Source: Auanema rhodensis (taxonomy: Eukaryota > Nematoda > Chromadorea > Rhabditida > Rhabditidae). Taken from it: DNA of 64,000 bases. Below are positions 53,450 to 64,000 of this stretch, piece by piece. The notes beneath the pieces were generated by a model. It worked only from the letters and a program-made list of their open reading frames with translations. It was not told the origin of the DNA and ran no database searches. Within the stretch, counting starts at the first letter, position 1, and each line of letters opens with the position of its first letter. A program made the position numbers and the translations under genes. Where the stretch lies: NCBI GenBank assembly GCA_964057225.1, contig CAXKVF010000076.1, forward strand, positions 682,001 through 746,000. Reading direction: 5' to 3'.

Positions 53450-56400
53450 CGTGAAAGAAAAAGAGATGCGGTTTTCAAAATTAGATTCCCCATGTCCATA
53501 TTAGTCTGAAAACAAATTTTTATTGATATTGCTTCATGGTAACCATGACTTTGAAATTTACGTGAACTTTAATTTATGCTAATTAAATGTACACGTGATG
53601 TGCACTTGGTATGTAGCTCGCTTCACGTGAAAGATAAAGAGATGCGGTTTTCAAAATTAGATTCCCCATGTCCATATTAGTCTAAAAACAAATTTTTATT
53701 GATATTGGTTCATGGTAACCATGACTTTGAAATTTACGTGAACTTTAATTTATGCTAATTAAATGTACACGTGATGTGCACTTGGTATGTAACTCGCTTC
53801 ACGTGAAAGATAAAGAGATGCGGTTTTCAAAATTAGATTCCCCATGTCCATATTAGTCTAAAAACAAATTTTTATTGATATTGGTTCATGGTAACCATGA
53901 CTTTGAAATTTACGTGAACTTTAATTTATGCTAATTAAATGTACACGTGATGTGCACTTGGTATGTAACTCGCTTCACGTGAAAGATAAAAAGATGCGGT
54001 TTTCAAAATTAGATTCCCCATGTCCATATTAGTCTAAGAACAAATTTTTATTGATATTGGTGCATGGTAACCATGACTTTGAAATTTACGTGAACTTTAA
54101 TTTATGCTAATTAAATGTACACGTGATGTGCACTTGGTATGTAACTCGCTTCACGTGAAAGATAAAGAAATGCGGTTCTCAAAATTAGATTCCCCATGTC
54201 CATATTAGTCTAAAAACAAATTTTTATTGATATTGGTTCATGGTAACCATGACTTTGAAATTTACGTGAACTTTAATTTATGCTAATTAAATGTAAACGT
54301 GATGTGCACTTGGTATGTAACTCGCTTCACGTGAAAGATAAAGAGATGCGGTTTTCAAAATTAGATTCCCCATGTCCATATTAGTCTAAAAACAAATTTT
54401 TATTGATATTGGTTCATGGTAACCATGACTTTGAAATTTACGTGAACTTTAATTTATGCTAATTAAATGTACACGTGATGTGCACTTGGTATGTAACTCG
54501 CTTCACGTGAAAGATAAAGAGATGCGGTTTTCAAAATTAGATTCCCCATGTCCATATTAGTCTAAAAACAAATTTTTATTGATATTGGTTCATGGTAACC
54601 ATGACTTTGAAATTTACGTGAACTTTAATTTATGCTAATTAAATGTACACGTGATGTGCACTTGGTATGTAACTCGCTTCACGTGAAAGATAAAGAGATG
54701 CGGTTTTCAAAATTAGATTCCCCATGTCCATATTAGTCTAAAAACAAATTTTTATTGATATTGGTGCATGGTAACCATGACTTTGAAATTTACGTGAACT
54801 TCAATTTATGTTAATTAAATGTACACGTGATGTGCACTTGGTATGTAACTCGCTTCACGTGAAAGATAAAGAGATGCGGTTTTCAAAATTAGATTCCCCA
54901 TGTCCATATTAGTCTAAAAACAAATTTTTATTGATATTGGTTCATGGTAACCATGACTTTGAAATTTACGTGAACTTTAATTTATGCTAATTAAATGTAC
55001 ACGTGATGTGCACTTGGTATGTAACTCGCTACACTTGAAAGATAAAGAGATGCGGTTTTCAAAATTAGATTCCCCATGTCCATATTAGTCTAAAAACAAA
55101 TTTTTATTGATATTGGTTCATGGTAACCATGACTTTGAAATTTACGTGAACTTTAATTTATGCTAATTAAATGTACACGTGATGTGCACTTGGTATGTAA
55201 CTCGCTTCACGTGAAAGATAAAGAGATGCGGTTTTCAAAATTAGATTCCCCATGTCCACATTAGTCTAAAAACAAATTTTTATTGATATTGGTTCATGGT
55301 AACCATGACTTTGAAATTTACGTGAACTTTAATTTATGCTAATTAAATGTACACGTGATGTGCACTTGGTATGTAACTCGCTTCACGTGAAAGATAAAGA
55401 GATGCGGTTTTCAAAATTAGATTCCCCATGTCCATATTAGTCTAAAAACAAATTTTTATTGATATTGGTTCATGGTAACCATGACTTTGAAATTTACGTG
55501 AACTTTAATTTATGCTAATTAAATGTACACGTGATGTGCACTTGGTATGTAACTCGCTTCACGTGAAAGATAAAGAGATGCGGTTTTCAAAATTAGATTC
55601 CCCATGTCCATATTAGTCTAAAAACAAATTTTTATTGATATTGGTGCATGGTAACCATGACTTTGAAATTTACGTGAACTTCAATTTATGTTAATTAAAT
55701 GTACACGTGATGTGCACTTGGTATGTAACTCGCTTCACGTGAAAGATAAAGAGATGCGGTTTTCAAAATTAGATTCCCCATGTCCATATTAGTCTAAAAA
55801 CAAATTTTTATTGATATTGGTTCATGGTAACCATGACTTTGAAATTTACGTGAACTTTAATTTATGCTAATTAAATATACACGTGATGTGCACTTGGTAT
55901 GTAACTCGCTTCACGTGAAAGATGAAGAGATGCGGTTTTCAAAATTAGATTCCCCATGTCCATATTAGTCAAAAAACAAATTTTTATTGATATTGGTTCA
56001 TGGTAACCATGACTTTGAAATTTACGTGAACTTTAATTTATGCTAATTAAATGTACACGTGATGTGCACTTGGTATGTAACTCGCTTCACGTGAAAGATA
56101 AAGAGATGCGGTTTTCAAAATTAGATTCCCCATGTCCATATTAGTCTAAAAACAAATTTTTATTGATATTGCTTCATGGTAACCATGACTTTGAAGTTTA
56201 CGTGAACTTTAATTTATGCTAATTAAATGTACACGTGATGTGCACTTGGTATGTAACTCGCTTCACGTGAAAGATGAAGAGATGCGGTTTTCAAAATTAG
56301 ATTCCCCATGTCCATATTAGTCTAAAAACAAATTTTTATTGATATTGGTTCATGGTAACCATGACTTTGAAATTTACGTGAACTTTAATTTATGCTAATT

Positions 56401-59400
56401 AAATGTACACGTGATGTGCACTTGGTATGTAACTCGCTTCACGTGAAAGATAAAGAAATGCGGTTTTCAAAATTAGATTCCCCATGTCCATATTAGTCTA
56501 AAAACAAATTTTTATTGATATTGCTTCATGGTAACCATGACTTTGAAGTTTACGTGAACTTTAATTTATGCTAATTAAATGTACACGTGATGTGCACTTG
56601 GTATGTAACTCGCTTCACGTAAAAGATGAAGAGATGCGGTTTTCAAAATTAGATTCCCCATGTCCATATTAGTCTAAAAACAAATTTTTATTGATATTGG
56701 TTCATGGTAACCATGACTTTGAAATTTACGTGAACTTTAATTTATGCTAATTAAATGTACACGTGATGTGCACTTGGTATGTAACTCGCTTCACGTGAAA
56801 GATAAAGAGATGCGGTTTTCAAAATTAGATTCCCCATGTCCATATTAGTCTAAAAACAAATTTTTATTGATATTGGTGCATGGTAACCATGACTTTGAAA
56901 TTTACGTGAACTTTAATTTATGCTAATTAAATGTACACGTGATGTGCACTTGGTATGTAACTCGCTTCACGTGAAAGATAAAGAAATGCGGTTTTCAAAA
57001 TTAGATTCCCCATGTCCATATTAGTCTAAAAACAAATTTTTATTGATATTGGTTCATGGTAACCATGACTTTGAAATTTACGTGAACTTTAATTTATGCT
57101 AATTAAATGTACACGTGATGTGCACTTGGTATGTAACTTGCTTCACGTGAAAGATAAAGAGATGCGGTTTTCAAAATTAGATTCCCCATGTCCATATTAG
57201 TCTAAAAACAAATTTTTATTGATATTGGTGCATGGTAACCATGATTTTGAAATTTACGTGAACTTTAATTTATGCTAATTAAATGTACACGTGATGTGCA
57301 CTTGGTATGTAACTCGCTTCACGTGAAAGATAAAGAAATGCGGTTTTCAAAATTAGATTCCCCATGTCCATATTAGTCTAAAAACAAATTTTTATTGATA
57401 TTGGTTCATGGTAACCATGACTTTGAAATTTACGTGAACTTCAATTTATGCTAATTAAATGTACACGTGATGTGCACTTGGTATGTAACTCGCTTCACGT
57501 GAAAGATAAAGAGATGCGGTTTTCAAAATTAGATTCCCCATGTCCATATTAGTCTAAAAACAAATTTTTATTGATATTGCTTCATGGTAACCATGACTTT
57601 GAAATTTACGTGAACTTTAATTTATGCTAATTAAATGTACACGTGATGTGCACTTGGTATGTAACTCGCTTCACGTGAAAGATAAAGAGATGCGGTTTTC
57701 AAAATTAGATTCCCCATGTCCATATTAGTCTAAAAACAAATTTTTATTGATATTGCTTCATGGTAACCATGACTTTGAAATTTACGTGAACTTTAATTTA
57801 TGCTAATTAAATGTACACGTGATGTGCACTTGGTATGTAACTCGCTTCACGTGAAAGATAAAGAGATGCGGTTTTCAAAATTAGATTCCCCATGTCCATA
57901 TTAGTCTAAAAACAAATTTTTATTGATATTGGTTCATGGTAACCATGACTTTGAAATTTACGTGAACTTTAATTTATGCTAATTAAATGTACACGTGATG
58001 TGCACTTGGTATGTAACTCGCTTCACGTGAAAGATAAAGAGATGCGGTTTTCAAAATTAGATTCCCCATGTCCATATTAGTCTAAAAACAAATTTTTATT
58101 GATATTGCTTCATGGTAACCATGACTTTGAAGTTTACGTGAACTTTAATTTATGCTAATTAAATGTACACGTGATGTGCACTTGGTATGTAACTCGCTTC
58201 ACGTGAAAGATGAAGAGATGCGGTTTTCAAAATTAGATTCCCCATGTCCATATTAGTCTAAAAACAAATTTTTATTGATATTGGTTCATGGTAACCATGA
58301 CTTTGAAATTTACGTGAACTTTAATTTATGCTAATTAAATGTACACGTGATGTGCACTTGGTATGTAACTCGCTTCACGTGAAAGATAAAGAAATGCGGT
58401 TTTCAAAATTAGATTCCCCATGTCCATATTAGTCTAAAAACAAATTTTTATTGATATTGCTTCATGGTAACCATGACTTTGAAGTTTACGTGAACTTTAA
58501 TTTATGCTAATTAAATGTACACGTGATGTGCACTTGGTATGTAACTCGCTTCACGTGAAAGATGAAGAGATGCGGTTTTCAAAATTAGATTCCCCATGTC
58601 CATATTAGTCTAAAAACAAATTTTTATTGATATTGGTGCATGGTAACCATGACTTTGAAATTTACGTGAACTTTAATTTATGCTAATTAAATGTACACGT
58701 GATGTGCACTTGGTATGTAACTCGCTTCACGTGAAAGATAAAGAAATGCGGTTTTCAAAATTAGATTCCCCATGTCCATATTAGTCTAAAAACAAATTTT
58801 TATTGATATTGGTTCATGGTAACCATGACTTTGAAATTTACGTGAACTTTAATTTATGCTAATTAAATGTACACGTGATGTGCACTTGGTATGTAACTTG
58901 CTTCACGTGAAAGATAAAGAGATGCGGTTTTCAAAATTAGATTCCCCATGTCCATATTAGTCTAAAAACAAATTTTTATTGATATTGGTGCATGGTAACC
59001 ATGATTTTGAAATTTACGTGAACTTTAATTTATGCTAATTAAATGTACACGTGATGTGCACTTGGTATGTAACTCGCTTCACGTGAAAGATAAAGAAATG
59101 CGGTTTTCAAAATTAGATTCCCCATGTCCATATTAGTCTAAAAACAAATTTTTATTGATATTGGTTCATGGTAACCATGACTTTGAAATTTACGTGAACT
59201 TCAATTTATGCTAATTAAATGTACACGTGATGTGCACTTGGTATGTAACTCGCTTCACGTGAAAGATAAAGAGATGCGGTTTTCAAAATTAGATTCCCCA
59301 TGTCCATATTAGTCTAAAAACAAATTTTTATTGATATTGCTTCATGGTAACCATGACTTTGAAATTTACGTGAACTTTAATTTATGCTAATTAAATGTAC

Positions 59401-62400
59401 ACGTGATGTGCACTTGGTATGTAACTCGCTTCACGTGAAAGATAAAGAGATGCGGTTTTCAAAATTAGATTCCCCATGTCCATATTAGTCTAAAAACAAA
59501 TTTTTATTGATATTGCTTCATGGTAACCATGACTTTGAAATTTACGTGAACTTTAATTTATGCTAATTAAATGTACACGTGATGTGCACTTGGTATGTAA
59601 CTCGCTTCACGTGAAAGATAAAGAGATGCGGTTTTCAAAATTAGATTCCCCATGTCCATATTAGTCTAAAAACAAATTTTTATTGATATTGGTTCATGGT
59701 AACCATGACTTTGAAATTTACGTGAACTTTAATTTATGCTAATTAAATGTACACGTGATGTGCACTTGGTATGTAACTCGCTTCACGTGAAAGATAAAGA
59801 GATGCGGTTTTCAAAATTAGATTCCCCATGTCCATATTAGTCTAAAAACAAATTTTTATTGATATTGCTTCATGGTAACCATGACTTTGAAGTTTACGTG
59901 AACTTTAATTTATGCTAATTAAATGTACACGTGATGTGCACTTGGTATGTAACTCGCTTCACGTGAAAGATGAAGAGATGCGGTTTTCAAAATTAGATTC
60001 CCCATGTCCATATTAGTCTAAAAACAAATTTTTATTGATATTGGTTCATGGTAACCATGACTTTGAAATTTACGTGAACTTTAATTTATGCTAATTAAAT
60101 GTACACGTGATGTGCACTTGGTATGTAACTCGCTTCACGTGAAAGATAAAGAAATGCGGTTTTCAAAATTAGATTCCCCATGTCCATATTAGTCTAAAAA
60201 CAAATTTTTATTGATATTGCTTCATGGTAACCATGACTTTGAAGTTTACGTGAACTTTAATTTATGCTAATTAAATGTACACGTGATGTGCACTTGGTAT
60301 GTAACTCGCTTCACGTGAAAGATGAAGAGATGCGGTTTTCAAAATTAGATTCCCCATGTCCATATTAGTCTAAAAACAAATTTTTATTGATATTGGTTCA
60401 TGGTAACCATGACTTTGAAATTTACGTGAACTTTAATTTATGCTAATTAAATGTACACGTGATGTGCACTTGGTATGTAACTCGCTTCACGTGAAAGATA
60501 AAGAGATGCGGTTTTCAAAATTAGATTCCCCATGTCCATATTAGTCTAAAAACAAATTTTTATTGATATTGGTGCATGGTAACCATGACTTTGAAATTTA
60601 CGTGAACTTTAATTTATGCTAATTAAATGTACACGTGATGTGCACTTGGTATGTAACTCGCTTCACGTGAAAGATAAAGAAATGCGGTTTTCAAAATTAG
60701 ATTCCCCATGTCCATATTAGTCTAAAAACAAATTTTTATTGATATTGGTTCATGGTAACCATGACTTTGAAATTTACGTGAACTTTAATTTATGCTAATT
60801 AAATGTACACGTGATGTGCACTTGGTATGTAACTTGCTTCACGTGAAAGATAAAGAGATGCGGTTTTCAAAATTAGATTCCCCATGTCCATATTAGTCTA
60901 AAAACAAATTTTTATTGATATTGCTTCATGGTAACCATGACTTTGAAATTTACGTGAACTTTAATTTATGCTAATTAAATGTACACGTGATGTGCACTTG
61001 GTATGTAACTCGCTTCACGTGAAAGATAAAGAGATGCGGTTTTCAAAATTAGATTCCCCATGTCCATATTAGTCTAAAAACAAATTTTTATTGATATTGG
61101 TTCATGGTAACCATGACTTTGAAATTTACGTGAACTTTAATTTATGCTAATTAAATGTACACGTGATGTGCACTTGGTATGTAACTCGCTTCACGTGAAA
61201 GATAAAGAGATGCGGTTTTCAAAATTAGATTCCCCATGTCCATATTAGTCTAAAAACAAATTTTTATTGATATTGGTGCATGGTAACCATGATTTTGAAA
61301 TTTACGTGAACTTTAATTTATGCTAATTAAATGTACACGTGATGTGCACTTGGTATGTAACTCGCTTCACGTGAAAGATAAAGAAATGCGGTTTTCAAAA
61401 TTAGATTCCCCATGTCCATATTAGTCTAAAAACAAATTTTTATTGATATTGGTTCATGGTAACCATGACTTTGAAATTTACGTGAACTTCAATTTATGCT
61501 AATTAAATGTACACGTGATGTGCACTTGGTATGTAACTCGCTTCACGTGAAAGATAAAGAGATGCGGTTTTCAAAATTAGATTCCCCATGTCCATATTAG
61601 TCTAAAAACAAATTTTTATTGATATTGCTTCATGGTAACCATGACTTTGAAATTTACGTGAACTTTAATTTATGCTAATTAAATGTACACGTGATGTGCA
61701 CTTGGTATGTAACTCGCTTCACGTGAAAGATAAAGAGATGCGGTTTTCAAAATTAGATTCCCCATGTCCATATTAGTCTAAAAACAAATTTTTATTGATA
61801 TTGCTTCATGGTAACCATGACTTTGAAATTTACGTGAACTTTAATTTATGCTAATTAAATGTACACGTGATGTGCACTTGGTATGTAACTCGCTTCACGT
61901 GAAAGATAAAGAGATGCGGTTTTCAAAATTAGATTCCCCATGTCCATATTAGTCTAAAAACAAATTTTTATTGATATTGGTTCATGGTAACCATGACTTT
62001 GAAATTTACGTGAACTTTAATTTATGCTAATTAAATGTACACGTGATGTGCACTTGGTATGTAACTCGCTTCACGTGAAAGATAAAGAGATGCGGTTTTC
62101 AAAATTAGATTCCCCATGTCCATATTAGTCTAAAAACAAATTTTTATTGATATTGGTTCATGGTAACCATGACTTTGAAATTTACGTGAACTTTAATTTA
62201 TGCTAATTAAATGTACACGTGATGTGCACTTGGTATGTAACTCGCTTCACGTGAAAGATAAAGAAATGCGGTTTTCAAAATTAGATTCCCCATGTCCATA
62301 TTAGTCTAAAAACAAATTTTTATTGATATTGGTTCATGGTAACCATGACTTTGAAATTTACGTGAACTTTAATTTATGCTAATTAAATGTACACGTGATG

Positions 62401-64000
62401 TGCACTTGGTATGTAACTCGCTTCACGTGAAAGATAAAGAGATGCGGTTTTCAAAATTAGATTCCCCATGTCCATATTAGTCTAAAAACAAATTTTTATT
62501 GATATTGGTGCATGGTAACCATGACTTTGAAATTTACGTGAACTTTAATTTATGCTAATTAAATGTACACGTGATGTGCACTTGGTATGTAACTCGCTTC
62601 ACGTGAAAGATAAAGAGATGCGGTTTTCAAAATTAGATTCCCCATGTCCATATTAGTCTAAAAACAAATTTTTATTGATATTGGTTCATGGTAACCATGA
62701 CTTTGAAATTTACGTGAACTTTAATTTATGCTAATTAAATGTACACGTGATGTGCACTTGGTATGTAACTCGCTTCACGTGAAAGATAAAGAGATGCGGT
62801 TTTCAAAATTAGATTCCCCATGTCCATATTAGTCTAAAAACAAATTTTTATTGATATTGCTTCATGGTAACCATGACTTTGAAGTTTACGTGAACTTTAA
62901 TTTATGCTAATTAAATGTACACGTGATGTGCACTTGGTATGTAACTCGCTTCACGTGAAAGATAAAGAGATGCGGTTTTCAAAATTAGATTCCCCATGTC
63001 CATATTAGTCTAAAAACAAATTTTTATTGATATTGGTTCATGGTAACCATGACTTTGAAATTTACGTGAACTTTAATTTATGCTAATTAAATGTACACGT
63101 GATGTGCACTTGGTATGTAACTCGCTTCACGTGAAAGATAAAGAGATGCGGTTTTCAAAATTAGATTCCCCATGTCCATATTAGTCTAAAAACAAATTTT
63201 TATTGATATTGGTTCATGGTAACCATGACTTTGAAATTTACGTGAACTTTAATTTATGCTAATTAAATGTACACGTGATGTGCACTTGGTATGTAACTCG
63301 CTTCACGTGAAAGATAAAGAGATGCGGTTTTCAAAATTAGATTCCCCATGTCCATATTAGTCTAAAAACAAATTTTTATTGATATTGCTTCATGGTAACC
63401 ATGACTTTGAAGTTTACGTGAACTTTAATTTATGCTAATTAAATGTACACGTGATGTGCACTTGGTATGTAACTCGCTTCACGTGAAAGATAAAGAGATG
63501 CGGTTTTCAAAATTAGATTCCCCATGTCCATATTAGTCTAAAAACAAATTTTTATTGATATTGCTTCATGGTAACCATGACTTTGAAGTTTACGTGAACT
63601 TTAATTTATGCTAATTAAATGTACACGTGATGTGCACTTGGTATGTAACTCGCTTCACGTGAAAGATAAAGAGATGCGGTTTTCAAAATTAGATTCCCCA
63701 TGTCCATATTAGTCTAAAAACAAATTTTTATTGATATTGGTTCATGGTAACCATGACTTTGAAATTTACGTGAACTTTAATTTATGCTAATTAAATGTAC
63801 ACGTGATGTGCACTTGGTATGTAACTCGCTTCACGTGAAAGATAAAGAGATGCGGTTTTCAAAATTAGATTCCCCATGTCCATATTAGTCTAAAAACAAA
63901 TTTTTATTGATATTGGTGCATGGTAACCATGACTTTGAAATTTACGTGAACTGTAATTTATGCTAATTAAATGTACACCTGATGTGCACTTGGTATGTAA
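53450..64000 (-). repeat. Second mirrored copy of left 25-16 kb in the right arm
   Basis: From about 53.45 kb the variant order restarts: GAAAGAAAAAG (about 53457), GTCTGAAAAC (about 53508), GTAGCTCG (53616), AAAAAGATG (about 53991), CGGTTCTC (about 54179), CTTCAATTTATGTT, CGCTACAC (about 55030), GTCCACATTA (55259), AAATATACACG (55877), GTCAAAAAAC (55970), AACTTGCTTC (57139) and, at the end, AACTGTAATTT (63953). This is the mirrored series of left 25.2 to 15.9 kb, already seen once in the right arm at 33.7-44.1 kb. GTAGCTCG at 35664 and 53616 are 17952 bp apart, 102x176. The outer copy keeps the CGCTACAC and GTCCACATTA markers that the inner one lacks. The breakpoint lies between 52796 and 53451. 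Confidence 0.85.
56500..61600 (-). repeat. 10-monomer HOR in the outer right arm, three copies
   Basis: AACTTGCTTC recurs at 57139, 58899 and 60835 (1760 and 1936 bp apart), CATGATTTTG near 57245, 59005 and 61292, and CTTCAATTTATGC at 57442, 59202 and 61490 (1760 and 2288 bp). The first two copies are a clean 10-monomer repeat; the third has gained monomers in its middle. The inner right arm has this set once (41123, about 41230), so the expansion followed the large duplication. Confidence 0.83.

Larger units (their letters stand above)
32408..64000 (-). repeat. Right satellite array, same monomer, inverted
   Basis: The same 176-bp monomer in reverse complement. Counted from ATTG at 32408 there are 179 whole monomers to 63911 and a partial one of 89 bp that runs off the window. 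Phase is exact over the whole arm: the TTTTTATTGAT motif at 32573 and that at 63901 are 31328 bp apart, which is 178x176, so there is no net insertion or deletion other than whole monomers. No 115-bp monomer occurs here. Many variants are those of the left arm, in mirrored order, and others are private to this arm. No gene, transposon or unrelated DNA interrupts it. Confidence 0.98.

Noticed and set aside
1-64000. CRISPR array
   Set aside because: Regular repeats, but the unit is 176 bp with no unique spacers between short repeats; the whole unit repeats. No cas gene is present.
1-64000. Protein-coding genes or a repeat protein
   Set aside because: The monomer is not a multiple of three and holds many stop triplets on both strands, so any conserved stop closes every frame within 528 bp. 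Only short spurious frames exist.
1-64000. Transposon with long terminal inverted repeats
   Set aside because: The arms are satellite throughout, with no coding or non-satellite core, no target-site duplication in view and no arm end inside the window.
1-64000. rDNA spacer, 5S array or telomere repeat
   Set aside because: No rRNA-like segment and no short G-rich telomere unit occur anywhere in the window.
1-64000. Naming the satellite family or host species
   Set aside because: I do not recognise the monomer, and length and base composition alone do not identify a taxon.

Overview
The window is wall-to-wall satellite DNA with no gene. One monomer of 176 bp (about 32% G+C, counted on the consensus) fills all 64 kb. 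It runs in + orientation from 1 to 32387 (185 whole monomers plus 65 bp) and in - orientation from 32408 to 64000 (179 whole monomers plus 89 bp). The two arms meet at 32388-32407 in a ten-T run followed by a short imperfect duplication. A 176-bp AT-rich monomer in tens of kilobases of higher-order repeats (HORs) is typical of a eukaryotic centromeric, pericentromeric or B-chromosome satellite. I do not recognise the family and cannot name the species or kingdom.

Layout of the left arm. 1-9955 holds a 5158-bp block present twice; each copy carries two 1171-bp HOR units whose first monomer has lost 61 bp. 7853-11724 is an 11-monomer tandem duplication (1936 bp), 11725-15244 a 10-monomer one (1760 bp), and about 15.6-20.2 kb a 15-monomer one (2640 bp). 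20.2-23.2 kb is less ordered. About 23.2-32387 is a ~5.1-kb duplication (offset 5107 bp, 4227 bp in its distal part) marked by a 3-bp AGT duplication. 31619-32387 is a stretch of the left arm that the right arm does not copy.

Layout of the right arm. Its variants repeat those of the left arm in mirrored order, so it looks like a folded-back copy rather than an unrelated inverted array. 32.4-38 kb mirrors left 31.4-28.9 kb, 38-47 kb mirrors left 22.8-15.7 kb, and 48.8-52.8 kb mirrors left 12.5-8.6 kb. From about 53.4 kb the order jumps back and left 25.2-15.9 kb is mirrored a second time to the window end.

The pieces act together only as array architecture. The order of events I infer is: the 11-mer tandem duplication, then the fold-back inversion, then separate duplications and point changes in each arm. 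Both arms have kept monomer phase almost perfectly; all length changes I can account for are whole monomers, four 61-bp losses, two 3-bp gains and the central junction. Monomers contain several short dyads (two CACGTG-centred, one CATGGT-N-ACCATG, one AT-rich) that might matter for chromatin or DNA structure, but no function can be shown from sequence.
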